Source: Opitutia bacterium UBA7350
Lineage (GTDB): Bacteria; Verrucomicrobiota; Verrucomicrobiia; Opitutales; Coraliomargaritaceae
Assembly: GCA_002470925.1 (NCBI GenBank)
Contig: DKOX01000105.1
Span: forward strand, 1 to 6,660
Direction: 5' to 3'
Length of the DNA stretch: 6,660 nucleotides
Shown: positions 1 to 5,819 of the stretch, one piece after another
How the letters are laid out: every line of letters starts with the position of its first letter
Numbering within the stretch: the first letter of the stretch is position 1
Made by a program: the position numbers and the translations under genes
The notes under the pieces: generated by a model
Database searches by the model: none
Seen by the model: only the letters and a program-made list of their open reading frames with translations
Told to the model about the DNA's origin: nothing

Positions 1-28
1 ATCCGCCAAAAGCCAACCTTCCTCCCTT

Positions 29-1132
29 ATGCTACAAGCTGGAATCGTAGGTTTACCCAATGTCGGGAAGAGCACCCTCTTCAACGCCCTCACCCGTACC
101 CGCAAGGCTGAATCAGCCAACTATCCCTTCTGCACCATCGACCCAAACGTCGGCGTGGTGCAAGTGCCGGACGAGCGTCTTGAACCCCTCCGCGCCATCG
201 CAAAAACCAATCGCGTCATTCCCGCCGCCATCGAATTCGTTGACATCGCCGGACTCGTCGCCGGGGCCAGCAAAGGCGAGGGCCTCGGAAATAAATTCCT
301 CGCCAATATCCGCGAAGTCGATGCGGTCGTCCACGTCGTGCGTTGCTTCGAGGACGAAGACATCATTCACAACATGGGATCGATTGACCCCCTCCGCGAT
401 ATCGAGGTCATCAATACCGAACTCATCCTCGCCGACCTCGCTTCCCTCGAAAGCCAAAAAGAAAAGAGCACCAAAAAAGCCCGGGGTGGCGACAAGGAAG
501 CCGCCGAGAATATCGAACTGATCGATCGCCTCCTCCCGCATCTCAACGAAAACAAACCCGCCCTTACCCTCGAACTTTCCGACGAAGAAAAAATTACCCT
601 CAAACGCCTTTGCCTCCTGAGCGCCAAACGCGTCCTCTACGCCTGCAATGTCGCGGAAGGCGACCTTGCCGACCCCAGCCAGAACCCCTACGTCCGGAAA
701 GTCGAAACCTATGCCCGTGAGCATTACGGCGCCGGCATCTGCATCGTCTCCGCTGCCGTCGAAGCGGAACTCATCGACTTTGATCCCGCCGAAGCCACCG
801 AATATCTCGATTCCCTCGGCATCACCGACTCCGGCGTCTCCCTTCTCATACGCGCCGCCTACGACCTCCTCGGGCTCGCCTCCTACTTTACCGCAGGCGA
901 ACAGGAAGTCCGGGCCTGGACCTTCCGCAACGGCATGAAAGCCCCGCAATGCGCCGGCGTCATCCACACCGATTTTGAAAAAGGCTTCATCAAAGCCGAG
1001 GTTGTCAGCTACGAAGACCTCATCGCCGCGGGCAGTACCGCCGGAGCCCGCGAGGCCGGCAAATACCGACTCGAAGGCAAAGACTATGAATTCAAAGACG
1101 GCGATGTCGCCCTCTTTCGTTTTAATAATTAA
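29..1132 (+). CDS. ychF: YchF/OLA1-family redox-regulated P-loop ATPase
   Basis: Cytosolic TRAFAC-class P-loop NTPase of the Obg-related YchF/OLA1 family. Members bind and hydrolyse ATP rather than GTP, associate with ribosomes, and are linked to translation and oxidative-stress responses. Seen in the 367-residue product: the G1/Walker A motif GLPNVGKST at residues 8-16, the G3 motif DIAGL at 72-76, and N207-V-A-E210 where true GTPases carry NKxD. That NxxE form is the family mark of ATP preference. A central helical region (about 130-200) holds a lysine/glutamate-rich stretch. The C-terminal TGS domain runs from about 284 to 366, with the family signature around HTDFEKGF at 313-320. Length matches the usual 360-370 residues. 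The ATG at 29 puts the P-loop at the normal distance from the N-terminus. No Shine-Dalgarno is visible: the 12 bases before the start are all pyrimidine. It precedes the cytochrome c cluster after 77 bases and may or may not be co-transcribed. Identification is firm; the precise cellular role is not. Confidence 0.98.
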   Translation: MLQAGIVGLPNVGKSTLFNALTRTRKAESANYPFCTIDPNVGVVQVPDERLEPLRAIAKTNRVIPAAIEFVDIAGLVAGASKGEGLGNKFLANIREVDAVVHVVRCFEDEDIIHNMGSIDPLRDIEVINTELILADLASLESQKEKSTKKARGGDKEAAENIELIDRLLPHLNENKPALTLELSDEEKITLKRLCLLSAKRVLYACNVAEGDLADPSQNPYVRKVETYAREHYGAGICIVSAAVEAELIDFDPAEATEYLDSLGITDSGVSLLIRAAYDLLGLASYFTAGEQEVRAWTFRNGMKAPQCAGVIHTDFEKGFIKAEVVSYEDLIAAGSTAGAREAGKYRLEGKDYEFKDGDVALFRFNN

Positions 1133-1209
1133 TAGCAGAATATCTAATAGCGGGACTGCATCACAGGCCGTAAGTTGACATTTCAAGCGGTCGAAATCCC
1201 TTTAGAGCT
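1133..1209. other. AT-richer spacer between ychF and the lipoprotein gene
   Basis: This is the longest gap between genes within the window. It contains a short direct repeat, TAATAGC at 1130-1136 and 1145-1151, and an imperfect hairpin (CGG-CTG pairing with CAG-CCG, 1151-1170, loop CATCA). The hairpin is not followed by a T-run, so it is not a convincing intrinsic terminator. A TTGACA hexamer at 1175-1180 is listed separately. The spacer is too short for a gene, and no RNA or repeat family was recognised. Confidence 0.5.
1175..1206 (+). promoter_or_regulatory. Possible weak sigma-70-like promoter before the lipoprotein gene
   Basis: A perfect -35 consensus TTGACA lies at 1175-1180. The downstream -10 is poor: the best candidate, TTTAGA at 1201-1206, is 20 bases away and matches TATAAT at only a few positions. 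If it were real, transcription would begin around the ATG at 1210 and give an almost leaderless mRNA. That would fit the lack of a Shine-Dalgarno there. A chance TTGACA is quite possible, so confidence is low. Confidence 0.2.
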
Positions 1210-1854
1210 ATGCAAAAGCAAAATCACCTTGGCATATTGAAACCACTTGCCCTCCTCTTGTGCGGCGGCCTCCTCGCGTCCTGTGATCGCGCCAAGCCAC
1301 ACAGCTACACCATCCCCAAGGAAGAACGACCGCCCGCCACCATCACCGCGACCGCGCAAACACCCGCCTCCGCCAATCCGGCGCCCCCCGGAAACATGCA
1401 AATCCTACCCGGCATGGCAGAAGCGGCACAAGCTGCCGGCGCCCTTCAATTCGATACCCCCGAGGGATGGGTCAAGCAAGCCCCCTCCGGGATTCGCAAA
1501 GCTCAACTCAATTACAGCGGTTCCGATGGCACCGCCACCATTACCGTCACGGTTTTCCCCGGCGACGTGGGGGGACTCCTCTCCAACATCAACCGCTGGC
1601 GCCAGCAAGTCGGGCTCCCCGCAATCACTAATGCCGACCTCCCGCAAGCCACCACCCCAAGCACCGTCTCCAATCACCGCGCCACCTATGTGCGCTTGGC
1701 GGGCGATACCCAATCCATCCTCGGCACCCTCCTCCCCTTTCACGGCAAGACTTGGTTTTTTAAAATGCTCGGCGACACCAAAACCGTCCTCAGCCAAGAA
1801 TCCGCCTTTCAACAATTCCTGAGCTCCGTCCAAATCGAGGATCCCCACCACTAG
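1210..1854 (+). CDS. Predicted lipoprotein of unknown function next to cytochrome c biogenesis genes
   Basis: 214-residue exported lipoprotein with no function I can assign. Seen: a signal peptide with basic K3 and K11, a hydrophobic core at about 12-22, and the lipobox L22-A-S-C25, so C25 should become the lipidated N-terminus after signal peptidase II cleavage. Residue +2 is Asp (D26), which in enterobacteria keeps lipoproteins in the inner membrane; whether this holds here is unknown. A Pro/Ala/Thr-rich flexible linker spans about 27-68 and includes YTIPKEE at 33-39. A compact mixed domain follows at about 78-210. It contains TPEGW (83-87), a VFPGDVGG stretch (115-122), INRWR (127-131) and TWFF (181-184). 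The domain resembles, from memory, uncharacterised secreted domains near ResB/CcsA genes in Verrucomicrobia and relatives. The gene ends 4 bases before resB, so co-expression and an accessory role in cytochrome c maturation are plausible inferences. The start is fixed by the signal peptide; no clear Shine-Dalgarno precedes it. The gene is credible, the function unknown. Confidence 0.85.
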   Translation: MQKQNHLGILKPLALLLCGGLLASCDRAKPHSYTIPKEERPPATITATAQTPASANPAPPGNMQILPGMAEAAQAAGALQFDTPEGWVKQAPSGIRKAQLNYSGSDGTATITVTVFPGDVGGLLSNINRWRQQVGLPAITNADLPQATTPSTVSNHRATYVRLAGDTQSILGTLLPFHGKTWFFKMLGDTKTVLSQESAFQQFLSSVQIEDPHH

Positions 1855-1858
1855 CACA

Positions 1859-3031
1859 ATGTTGTCCGCTCTCCTACAGATTTTCAGTTCCCTCAAACTG
1901 ACTGTTATTCTCCTGAGCGCTTCGATGGTGCTCATCTTCTTTGGCACGATCGACCAAGTGGAGTACGGGATCTGGCACACCCAAAAGCTTTACTTCGAAA
2001 GCTTCGTCGTCGCATGGCAATACCCCGCCGTCTGGCCTGCCGGCGAACAACTCACCTGGCTTCGCATCCCCATGTTTGGTGGATACACCATCGGGGCGCT
2101 CATGCTTATCAACCTCACCGTCGCCTACAGCCGCCGCTTCTCCCTCAAAGCCGCCAAACTCGGACTCTACGCCATTCACCTGGGGCTCATGCTCCTCATC
2201 GTCAGCGAACTCCTCACCGACCTCCTTGCCGTCGAAAGCCAAATGACGGTCCCCGAAGGTGGGCGCGCCAATTATTCCCAAACCATTCGCGCCAATGAGC
2301 TCGTTCTCATCGACCGCTCCGACAACGAATTCGACCGCGTCCATACCATCCCCGCCCAAGACCTCAAACCCGGACGTACCCTCGATGTCCCCGACACCAC
2401 CCTCCACGCCCGCGTCCTGCATTTCTACCCCAACGCCCAACTCGTGCAGGCTCAGGGTTCCCGCAACCCCGCCAACCGTGGAGTCGCCGCCAAAATGGGT
2501 GTGACCGCCATCCCCCAAGCACCTGACTATTCCGAAAAAGCCATCAATACCGCCACCGCCTACATCGAAATCCTAGAAGGCGATACATCCCTCGGGGTCT
2601 GGCTCCTCTCCAACGTCCTTGACGACCGCTTTCCCGCCCAAACCGTCCAGGCCGATCAGGGCGAATACGAAATCGCCCTCCGTTTTCAACGCTACTACCA
2701 CCCCTTCGAAATCGAACTCCTCGACTTCGCCCACGACAAATACCCCGGCACTGAAATCCCCTTCAACTTTTCCAGTAAAATCATCACCCACCATCCCGAT
2801 CCCGCCAAAAAACAGCAGGCCCTCATCTACATGAACCACCCCCTGCGCTACGAAGGACTCACCTTCTACCAGGCCTCCTTTTCCCCCGACGAAACCGCCA
2901 CCGTCCTGCAAGTCGTCCGCAACCCCGGTTGGCTTCTCCCCTACTTCAGCGTCCTCCTCATGGGCCTCGGTATGACCTACCAATTCGGGCTCCACTTCTC
3001 CAAATATCTCAAAAAAAGGAAAACCGCGTGA
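1859..3031 (+). CDS. resB: System II cytochrome c biogenesis protein ResB (Ccs1/CcsB)
   Basis: Cytoplasmic-membrane partner of CcsA in System II cytochrome c maturation; the pair exports haem and ligates it to CXXCH apocytochromes outside the membrane. Seen in the 390-residue product: TM1 at about 9-29 in the family N-terminal pattern (SSLKLTVILL), TM2 at about 73-90, and TM3 at about 101-124 with H107, a candidate for the haem-ligating histidine expected in this helix. A large extracytoplasmic domain covers about 125-355, with the family signature NHPLRYEGLTFYQASF at 326-341 near its end. TM4 lies at about 357-378 and is followed by a basic tail KKRK. The start at 1859 is 4 bases after the lipoprotein stop; no strong ribosome binding site is visible, which suggests translational coupling. 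The stop overlaps the ccsA start in a GTGA. This is a stand-alone ResB, not the fused CcsBA found in some Epsilonproteobacteria and Bacteroidetes. Family assignment is secure. Confidence 0.93.
   Translation: MLSALLQIFSSLKLTVILLSASMVLIFFGTIDQVEYGIWHTQKLYFESFVVAWQYPAVWPAGEQLTWLRIPMFGGYTIGALMLINLTVAYSRRFSLKAAKLGLYAIHLGLMLLIVSELLTDLLAVESQMTVPEGGRANYSQTIRANELVLIDRSDNEFDRVHTIPAQDLKPGRTLDVPDTTLHARVLHFYPNAQLVQAQGSRNPANRGVAAKMGVTAIPQAPDYSEKAINTATAYIEILEGDTSLGVWLLSNVLDDRFPAQTVQADQGEYEIALRFQRYYHPFEIELLDFAHDKYPGTEIPFNFSSKIITHHPDPAKKQQALIYMNHPLRYEGLTFYQASFSPDETATVLQVVRNPGWLLPYFSVLLMGLGMTYQFGLHFSKYLKKRKTA
3015..3031 (+). promoter_or_regulatory. Shine-Dalgarno and GTGA overlap deciding the ccsA start
   Basis: AAAGGA at 3015-3020 is followed after 7 bases by GTG at 3028-3030, which overlaps the resB stop TGA (3029-3031) as GTGA. 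This site fixes the ccsA start at the GTG rather than at an in-frame ATG 99 bases upstream, inside resB. The predicted N-terminus then becomes MKKIIYSLAALL, a normal membrane-insertion sequence. The overlap points to translational coupling of the two subunits. It is one of only two good Shine-Dalgarno sequences I see in the window. Confidence 0.8.
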
Positions 3032-4884
3032 AGAAAATTATTTACAGTCTTGCCGCGCTCCTCGTCCTTTTAGTCCTCGGTCGTTACCTGCGCCCCGCCG
3101 CGCAGGATTCGGGCTATGACCTCGCGGGTTTTGCGGAACTCCCCGTGCAGGTTGGCGGGCGCATCAAACCCCTCGATTCCGTCGCACGCAATACCCTCCT
3201 CGTCCTCGCCGCCCGTCAGAAAGTTGAAACCCTCGACGGACAAACCCTCAGCCCGATCGAATGGTTCCTCGACCTCACCATGCGACCCGAGCGCGCCGAC
3301 ACCCACCCCGTCTTTAAAATTGAATTCCCCGATGACCTCGGACTCGAAGGCCTCGCCCAACCGGGCAAACGACACTACTCCTTCAACGACCTCCGCCCCC
3401 ATTTCGAGACCATCAATCAACAGTTCCGCGAGATCGACCCCGAGCCGAAAAAACGCGACGCCTACCAACGCCAGATCGCCGAGCTCAACAACGGGCTCAG
3501 TCTCTACCACCGCGTTATGCATTCCCTCCATCCCATTGGAGACCCCCAGCGCTTGGACCAACTCGCCGACGAATACCGCAGCTACCTCAGTCTCCTTCAA
3601 CCCGCCATGGCGGAGCTCCGCAAACAACAGGCCGGCGAAGAATACAATGCCGAGCTTGTCAAAAACTTCCTCGGCTACGGCGAGGACTACCTCCGCCTTT
3701 CCCAGACTGCCCACCTCCGCGTCATCCCACCACCCGCGCCCGTCGATCCCATGGATGATTGGCTGAACCTCGGCGACGAACTGCTCAACGTCATCCAAAC
3801 CGGACAACTCAGCCCCTACGCCATGAGCTACGCTAGCCTCACCATGGCATACCGCGCCGGAGACGCTCAAACCTTTAATAAGACCCTCACCCAAGTCAAA
3901 GAACGCGTCGCGGCCGATTTCCCAGACGATATTGGACGCGTCCACTTCGAACGCCTCTTCAACGGCTACAAACCCTTCGCCATCGCCATCGAGCTTTACA
4001 TCCTCGTCTTCCTCTTTGTTTGCATTTCCTGGCTCCGCTGGCCCCAGGCCCTCGGCAACGCCGCCTTCTGGACCCTCTGCCTCGCCTTCGCCCTCCACAC
4101 CTTTGGACTCGCAGCGCGTATGTATATCCAGGACCGCCCGCCCGTCACCAACCTCTACTCCTCCGCCGTCTTCGTCGGTTGGGGCGCGGTCCTCCTCGGT
4201 GCCTTCCTCGAACGCTTCAATCGCAACGGCGTCGGTGCCGCCATGGCCGCCCTCGTCGGATTCGCCACCCTCATCATTGCCCACCACCTCGCCATGACGG
4301 GCGACACCCTCGAGATGATGCGCGCCGTCCTCGACTCCAACTTCTGGCTCGCGACCCACGTCGTCGTCATCACCCTCGGCTACTCCGCCATGTTCTTCGC
4401 CGGAGCCCTTGCCATCGCCTTCACCTTCCTCGGAATCCTCCGGCGCGGCTTCGACAAATCCGCCGCCCGATCCCTCGCCGGGATGGTTTACGGCATCACC
4501 TGTTTCGCCGCCCTCTTCAGCCTCGTCGGCACCATTCTTGGCGGCATCTGGGCCGACCAAAGCTGGGGTCGCTTCTGGGGCTGGGATCCCAAAGAAAACG
4601 GCGCCCTCATGATCGTTATCATGTGCGCCATCACCCTCCACGCCCGCTGGGGCGGGCTAGTCCGCGAACGCGGGATCATGGCGCTCGCCATCCTCGGCAA
4701 CATTGTCACCGCCTGGTCCTGGTTCGGCACCAACCTCCTCGGAGTCGGCCTCCATTCCTACGGCTTTACCGACAGCGGCTTCCTCTGGATGTGCGCCTTC
4801 GCCCTCAGCCAACTCCTTTGCATCGCCCTTGCTCTCCTCCCCCTCCGCTTCTGGCGCAGCCAGTTCGCGCTGTCAAAAAGCTAG
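3028..4884 (+). CDS. ccsA: System II cytochrome c biogenesis protein CcsA with long N-terminal extracytoplasmic domain
   Basis: Haem-handling membrane subunit of System II, working with ResB to deliver haem to apocytochrome c outside the cytoplasmic membrane. From the GTG start the product has 618 residues. Seen: TM1 at about 4-18, then a soluble, partly helical region (about 25-312) that begins with LPVQVGGRIKPLDSVARNT at 38-56. About nine further membrane segments lie between 315 and 606. The tryptophan-rich WWD haem-binding signature is W508-ADQSWGRFWGWDPKE-523. The expected histidines are H444 (in ATHVVV), H538 (TLHARW) and H576 (GLHSYGF), plus H357 in an earlier helix. PPVTNLYSS at 371-379 also matches the family. 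The length is far above the roughly 300-350 residues of minimal CcsA proteins because of the N-terminal domain. I recall such long forms in Bacteroidetes and Verrucomicrobia. No thioredoxin (ResA/CcsX) or CcdA gene is present here. The stop TAG overlaps that of the convergent recombinase gene. Confidence 0.95.
   Translation: MKKIIYSLAALLVLLVLGRYLRPAAQDSGYDLAGFAELPVQVGGRIKPLDSVARNTLLVLAARQKVETLDGQTLSPIEWFLDLTMRPERADTHPVFKIEFPDDLGLEGLAQPGKRHYSFNDLRPHFETINQQFREIDPEPKKRDAYQRQIAELNNGLSLYHRVMHSLHPIGDPQRLDQLADEYRSYLSLLQPAMAELRKQQAGEEYNAELVKNFLGYGEDYLRLSQTAHLRVIPPPAPVDPMDDWLNLGDELLNVIQTGQLSPYAMSYASLTMAYRAGDAQTFNKTLTQVKERVAADFPDDIGRVHFERLFNGYKPFAIAIELYILVFLFVCISWLRWPQALGNAAFWTLCLAFALHTFGLAARMYIQDRPPVTNLYSSAVFVGWGAVLLGAFLERFNRNGVGAAMAALVGFATLIIAHHLAMTGDTLEMMRAVLDSNFWLATHVVVITLGYSAMFFAGALAIAFTFLGILRRGFDKSAARSLAGMVYGITCFAALFSLVGTILGGIWADQSWGRFWGWDPKENGALMIVIMCAITLHARWGGLVRERGIMALAILGNIVTAWSWFGTNLLGVGLHSYGFTDSGFLWMCAFALSQLLCIALALLPLRFWRSQFALSKS
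4881..4884. other. Overlapping stop codons of convergent ccsA and xer in one CTAG
   Basis: The palindromic tetramer CTAG supplies TAG on the plus strand (4882-4884, end of ccsA) and TAG on the minus strand (complement of 4881-4883, end of the recombinase). The two genes therefore meet tail to tail with no intergenic base, and any read-through transcript is antisense to the opposing gene. An 8-base perfect palindrome CCCTAGGG follows at 4886-4893. Confidence 0.95.
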
Positions 4885-5804
4885 GCCCTAGGGTGCGCCT
4901 GGCGGTGCGCTTCTTTTAAGCGGGCGACCGAAACGTGCGTGTAGACCTGCGTGGTTGAAAGACTGGCGTGGCCGAGGAGTTCCTGCACGGAGCGCAGATC
5001 CGCACCGTGGTCGAGCAAATGCGTCGCGAAACTGTGCCGCAATTTGTGCGGGGTCATATCGAGCGGAAGCCCCGCCGCTTTAAGGTGCGTCTTCAGAAGT
5101 CGCTGCACCTGTGCGGGCTTCAGGCGCTTACCCTTTGCCGTGAAAACCGCCGGTGCCACCGCTTCCATCGACGCGCCGCTCAAGTCCAAAAACCGCCGCA
5201 AACATTCCAAGGCCACCCGGCCCAGCGGACATAATCGTTCCTTCCCGCCCTTGCCAAGCACCCGCGCCACCCCCTGTTCCAGGTCGATCTGCCTGAGATT
5301 CAACTCACACAATTCACTGACCCGCAAACCGCCGCCGTAGAGCAGCTCTAAAATCACACTGTCCCGCAAGGCCGTGAAATCATCCATCTCGCCCGCCTGA
5401 TACAACTTCGCCGGTGCTTCCAGCAAAGCCCGCATCTGGGTCTCCGTTAAAAATTTCGGGAGCGGTTTTTCCAGCTTGGGCAAATTCACCCCGTCAAAGG
5501 GATTCGAATCCGCCTTGCCCTGTTGGCGCAGGTAACGATACAGACCCCGCAAACCCGAGACGTGATTGTGGATTGTTCGCCGCCCCAAATCGCGCCGTAA
5601 TTCCACCAAATACGAACGCACCTGCCGCGCGTTCACCGCCGCAAAATCCCCCGTCCAGCCCTCCTGTGCACGGAGCCATTCCGCGAAGCGTTCCCCCGCC
5701 TGACGGTAATTCCGCAAAGTGTAATCCGAGACCCGCCGCTCCAGTTTTAAATGCGCACAAAATCCCACCAAATCGGGATCTTCCGCCGCATTTGTATCTG
5801 CCAT
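4881..5804 (-). CDS. xerC: XerC/XerD-family tyrosine site-specific recombinase
   Basis: Tyrosine recombinase of the Xer type. Xer enzymes resolve chromosome dimers at dif near the replication terminus, breaking and rejoining DNA through a 3'-phosphotyrosine intermediate. Seen in the 307-residue product: an N-terminal SAM-like core-binding domain at about 10-95 and a catalytic domain at about 118-295. The full catalytic set is present: R161 (in GGGLRVSEL), K185 (GKGGKER), H253 and R256 (HKLRHSFATH), H279 (LLGHASLSTTQ) and the nucleophile Y288 (VYTHV). Length fits the roughly 295-310 residues of chromosomal Xer proteins, with no phage-integrase arm-binding extension. The C-terminus stops exactly at HPRA, as in E. 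coli XerD, so the C versus D label is unsettled; it may be a sole Xer protein. It begins 12 bases after the parA stop. An AGGGG that includes part of that stop lies 9 bases before the ATG, implying coupled expression. Confidence 0.94.
   Translation of the reverse strand: MADTNAAEDPDLVGFCAHLKLERRVSDYTLRNYRQAGERFAEWLRAQEGWTGDFAAVNARQVRSYLVELRRDLGRRTIHNHVSGLRGLYRYLRQQGKADSNPFDGVNLPKLEKPLPKFLTETQMRALLEAPAKLYQAGEMDDFTALRDSVILELLYGGGLRVSELCELNLRQIDLEQGVARVLGKGGKERLCPLGRVALECLRRFLDLSGASMEAVAPAVFTAKGKRLKPAQVQRLLKTHLKAAGLPLDMTPHKLRHSFATHLLDHGADLRSVQELLGHASLSTTQVYTHVSVARLKEAHRQAHPRA
4895..4917 (+). terminator. Weak candidate intrinsic terminator for ccsA, inside the 3' end of xer
   Basis: GCGC at 4895-4898 can pair with GCGC at 4907-4910 around an 8-base loop, followed by TTCTTTT at 4911-4917. 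A 4-bp stem is below normal terminator strength, and these bases also encode the C-terminus of the recombinase. It is the only terminator-like sequence near the ccsA end. The GGTGCGC direct repeat (4892-4898, 4904-4910) comes from two Ala-His codon pairs in the recombinase. Confidence 0.2.
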
Positions 5805-5819
5805 AAGCCCGCGCCCCTA
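5805..5819 (-). promoter_or_regulatory. parA-xer junction with overlapping Shine-Dalgarno
   Basis: On the minus strand the parA stop TAG (5819-5817) forms part of AGGGG (5818-5814), a Shine-Dalgarno-like sequence 9 bases before the xer ATG. Ribosomes terminating on parA would sit on the xer ribosome binding site, so the pair is probably translationally coupled. The 12-base gap has no room for a promoter or terminator. Confidence 0.5.

Noticed and set aside
1..28. Minus-strand AAGGGAGGAAGG (28-17), which could be a ribosome binding site for a divergent gene to the left
   Set aside because: The only visible start option is TTG at 16-14, with too little spacing, and just 16 bases remain. It is more simply the complement of a pyrimidine tract.
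1151..1170. Imperfect hairpin after ychF considered as a terminator
   Set aside because: Short stem broken by unpaired bases and no T-run after it; intrinsic termination is unlikely.
113..1186. Open antisense frame of 357 codons opposite ychF
   Set aside because: Same codon-bias artefact: a Gly/Phe/Val/Asp-rich product with no motif, fully covered by a conserved gene.
1405..2518. Antisense frames of 191 and 214 codons opposite the lipoprotein gene and resB
   Set aside because: Gly/Glu/Val-rich shadow sequences without recognisable features, explained by the codon bias of the sense genes.
2929..3027. Upstream ATG that would lengthen CcsA by 33 residues
   Set aside because: It lies within the resB C-terminal coding region and gives a Pro/His/Arg-rich extension before the natural membrane-insertion sequence. 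The GTG at 3028 has the Shine-Dalgarno.
3070..4641. Open antisense frame of 523 codons on the minus strand inside ccsA
   Set aside because: ccsA is rich in C-ending and poor in A-ending codons, which leaves this antisense frame free of stops. The translation is a Gly/Glu/Val-rich string with no domain, and ccsA on the plus strand is unmistakable.
4886..4893. Palindrome CCCTAGGG considered as an operator or recombination site
   Set aside because: It falls in the last codons of xer, is only 8 bases long and has no partner copies; chance is sufficient.
4020..4919. Arg/Pro/His-rich 299-codon frame on the plus strand overlapping ccsA and the end of xer
   Set aside because: Low-complexity composition typical of a shifted frame in C-rich DNA, with no ribosome binding site or domain.
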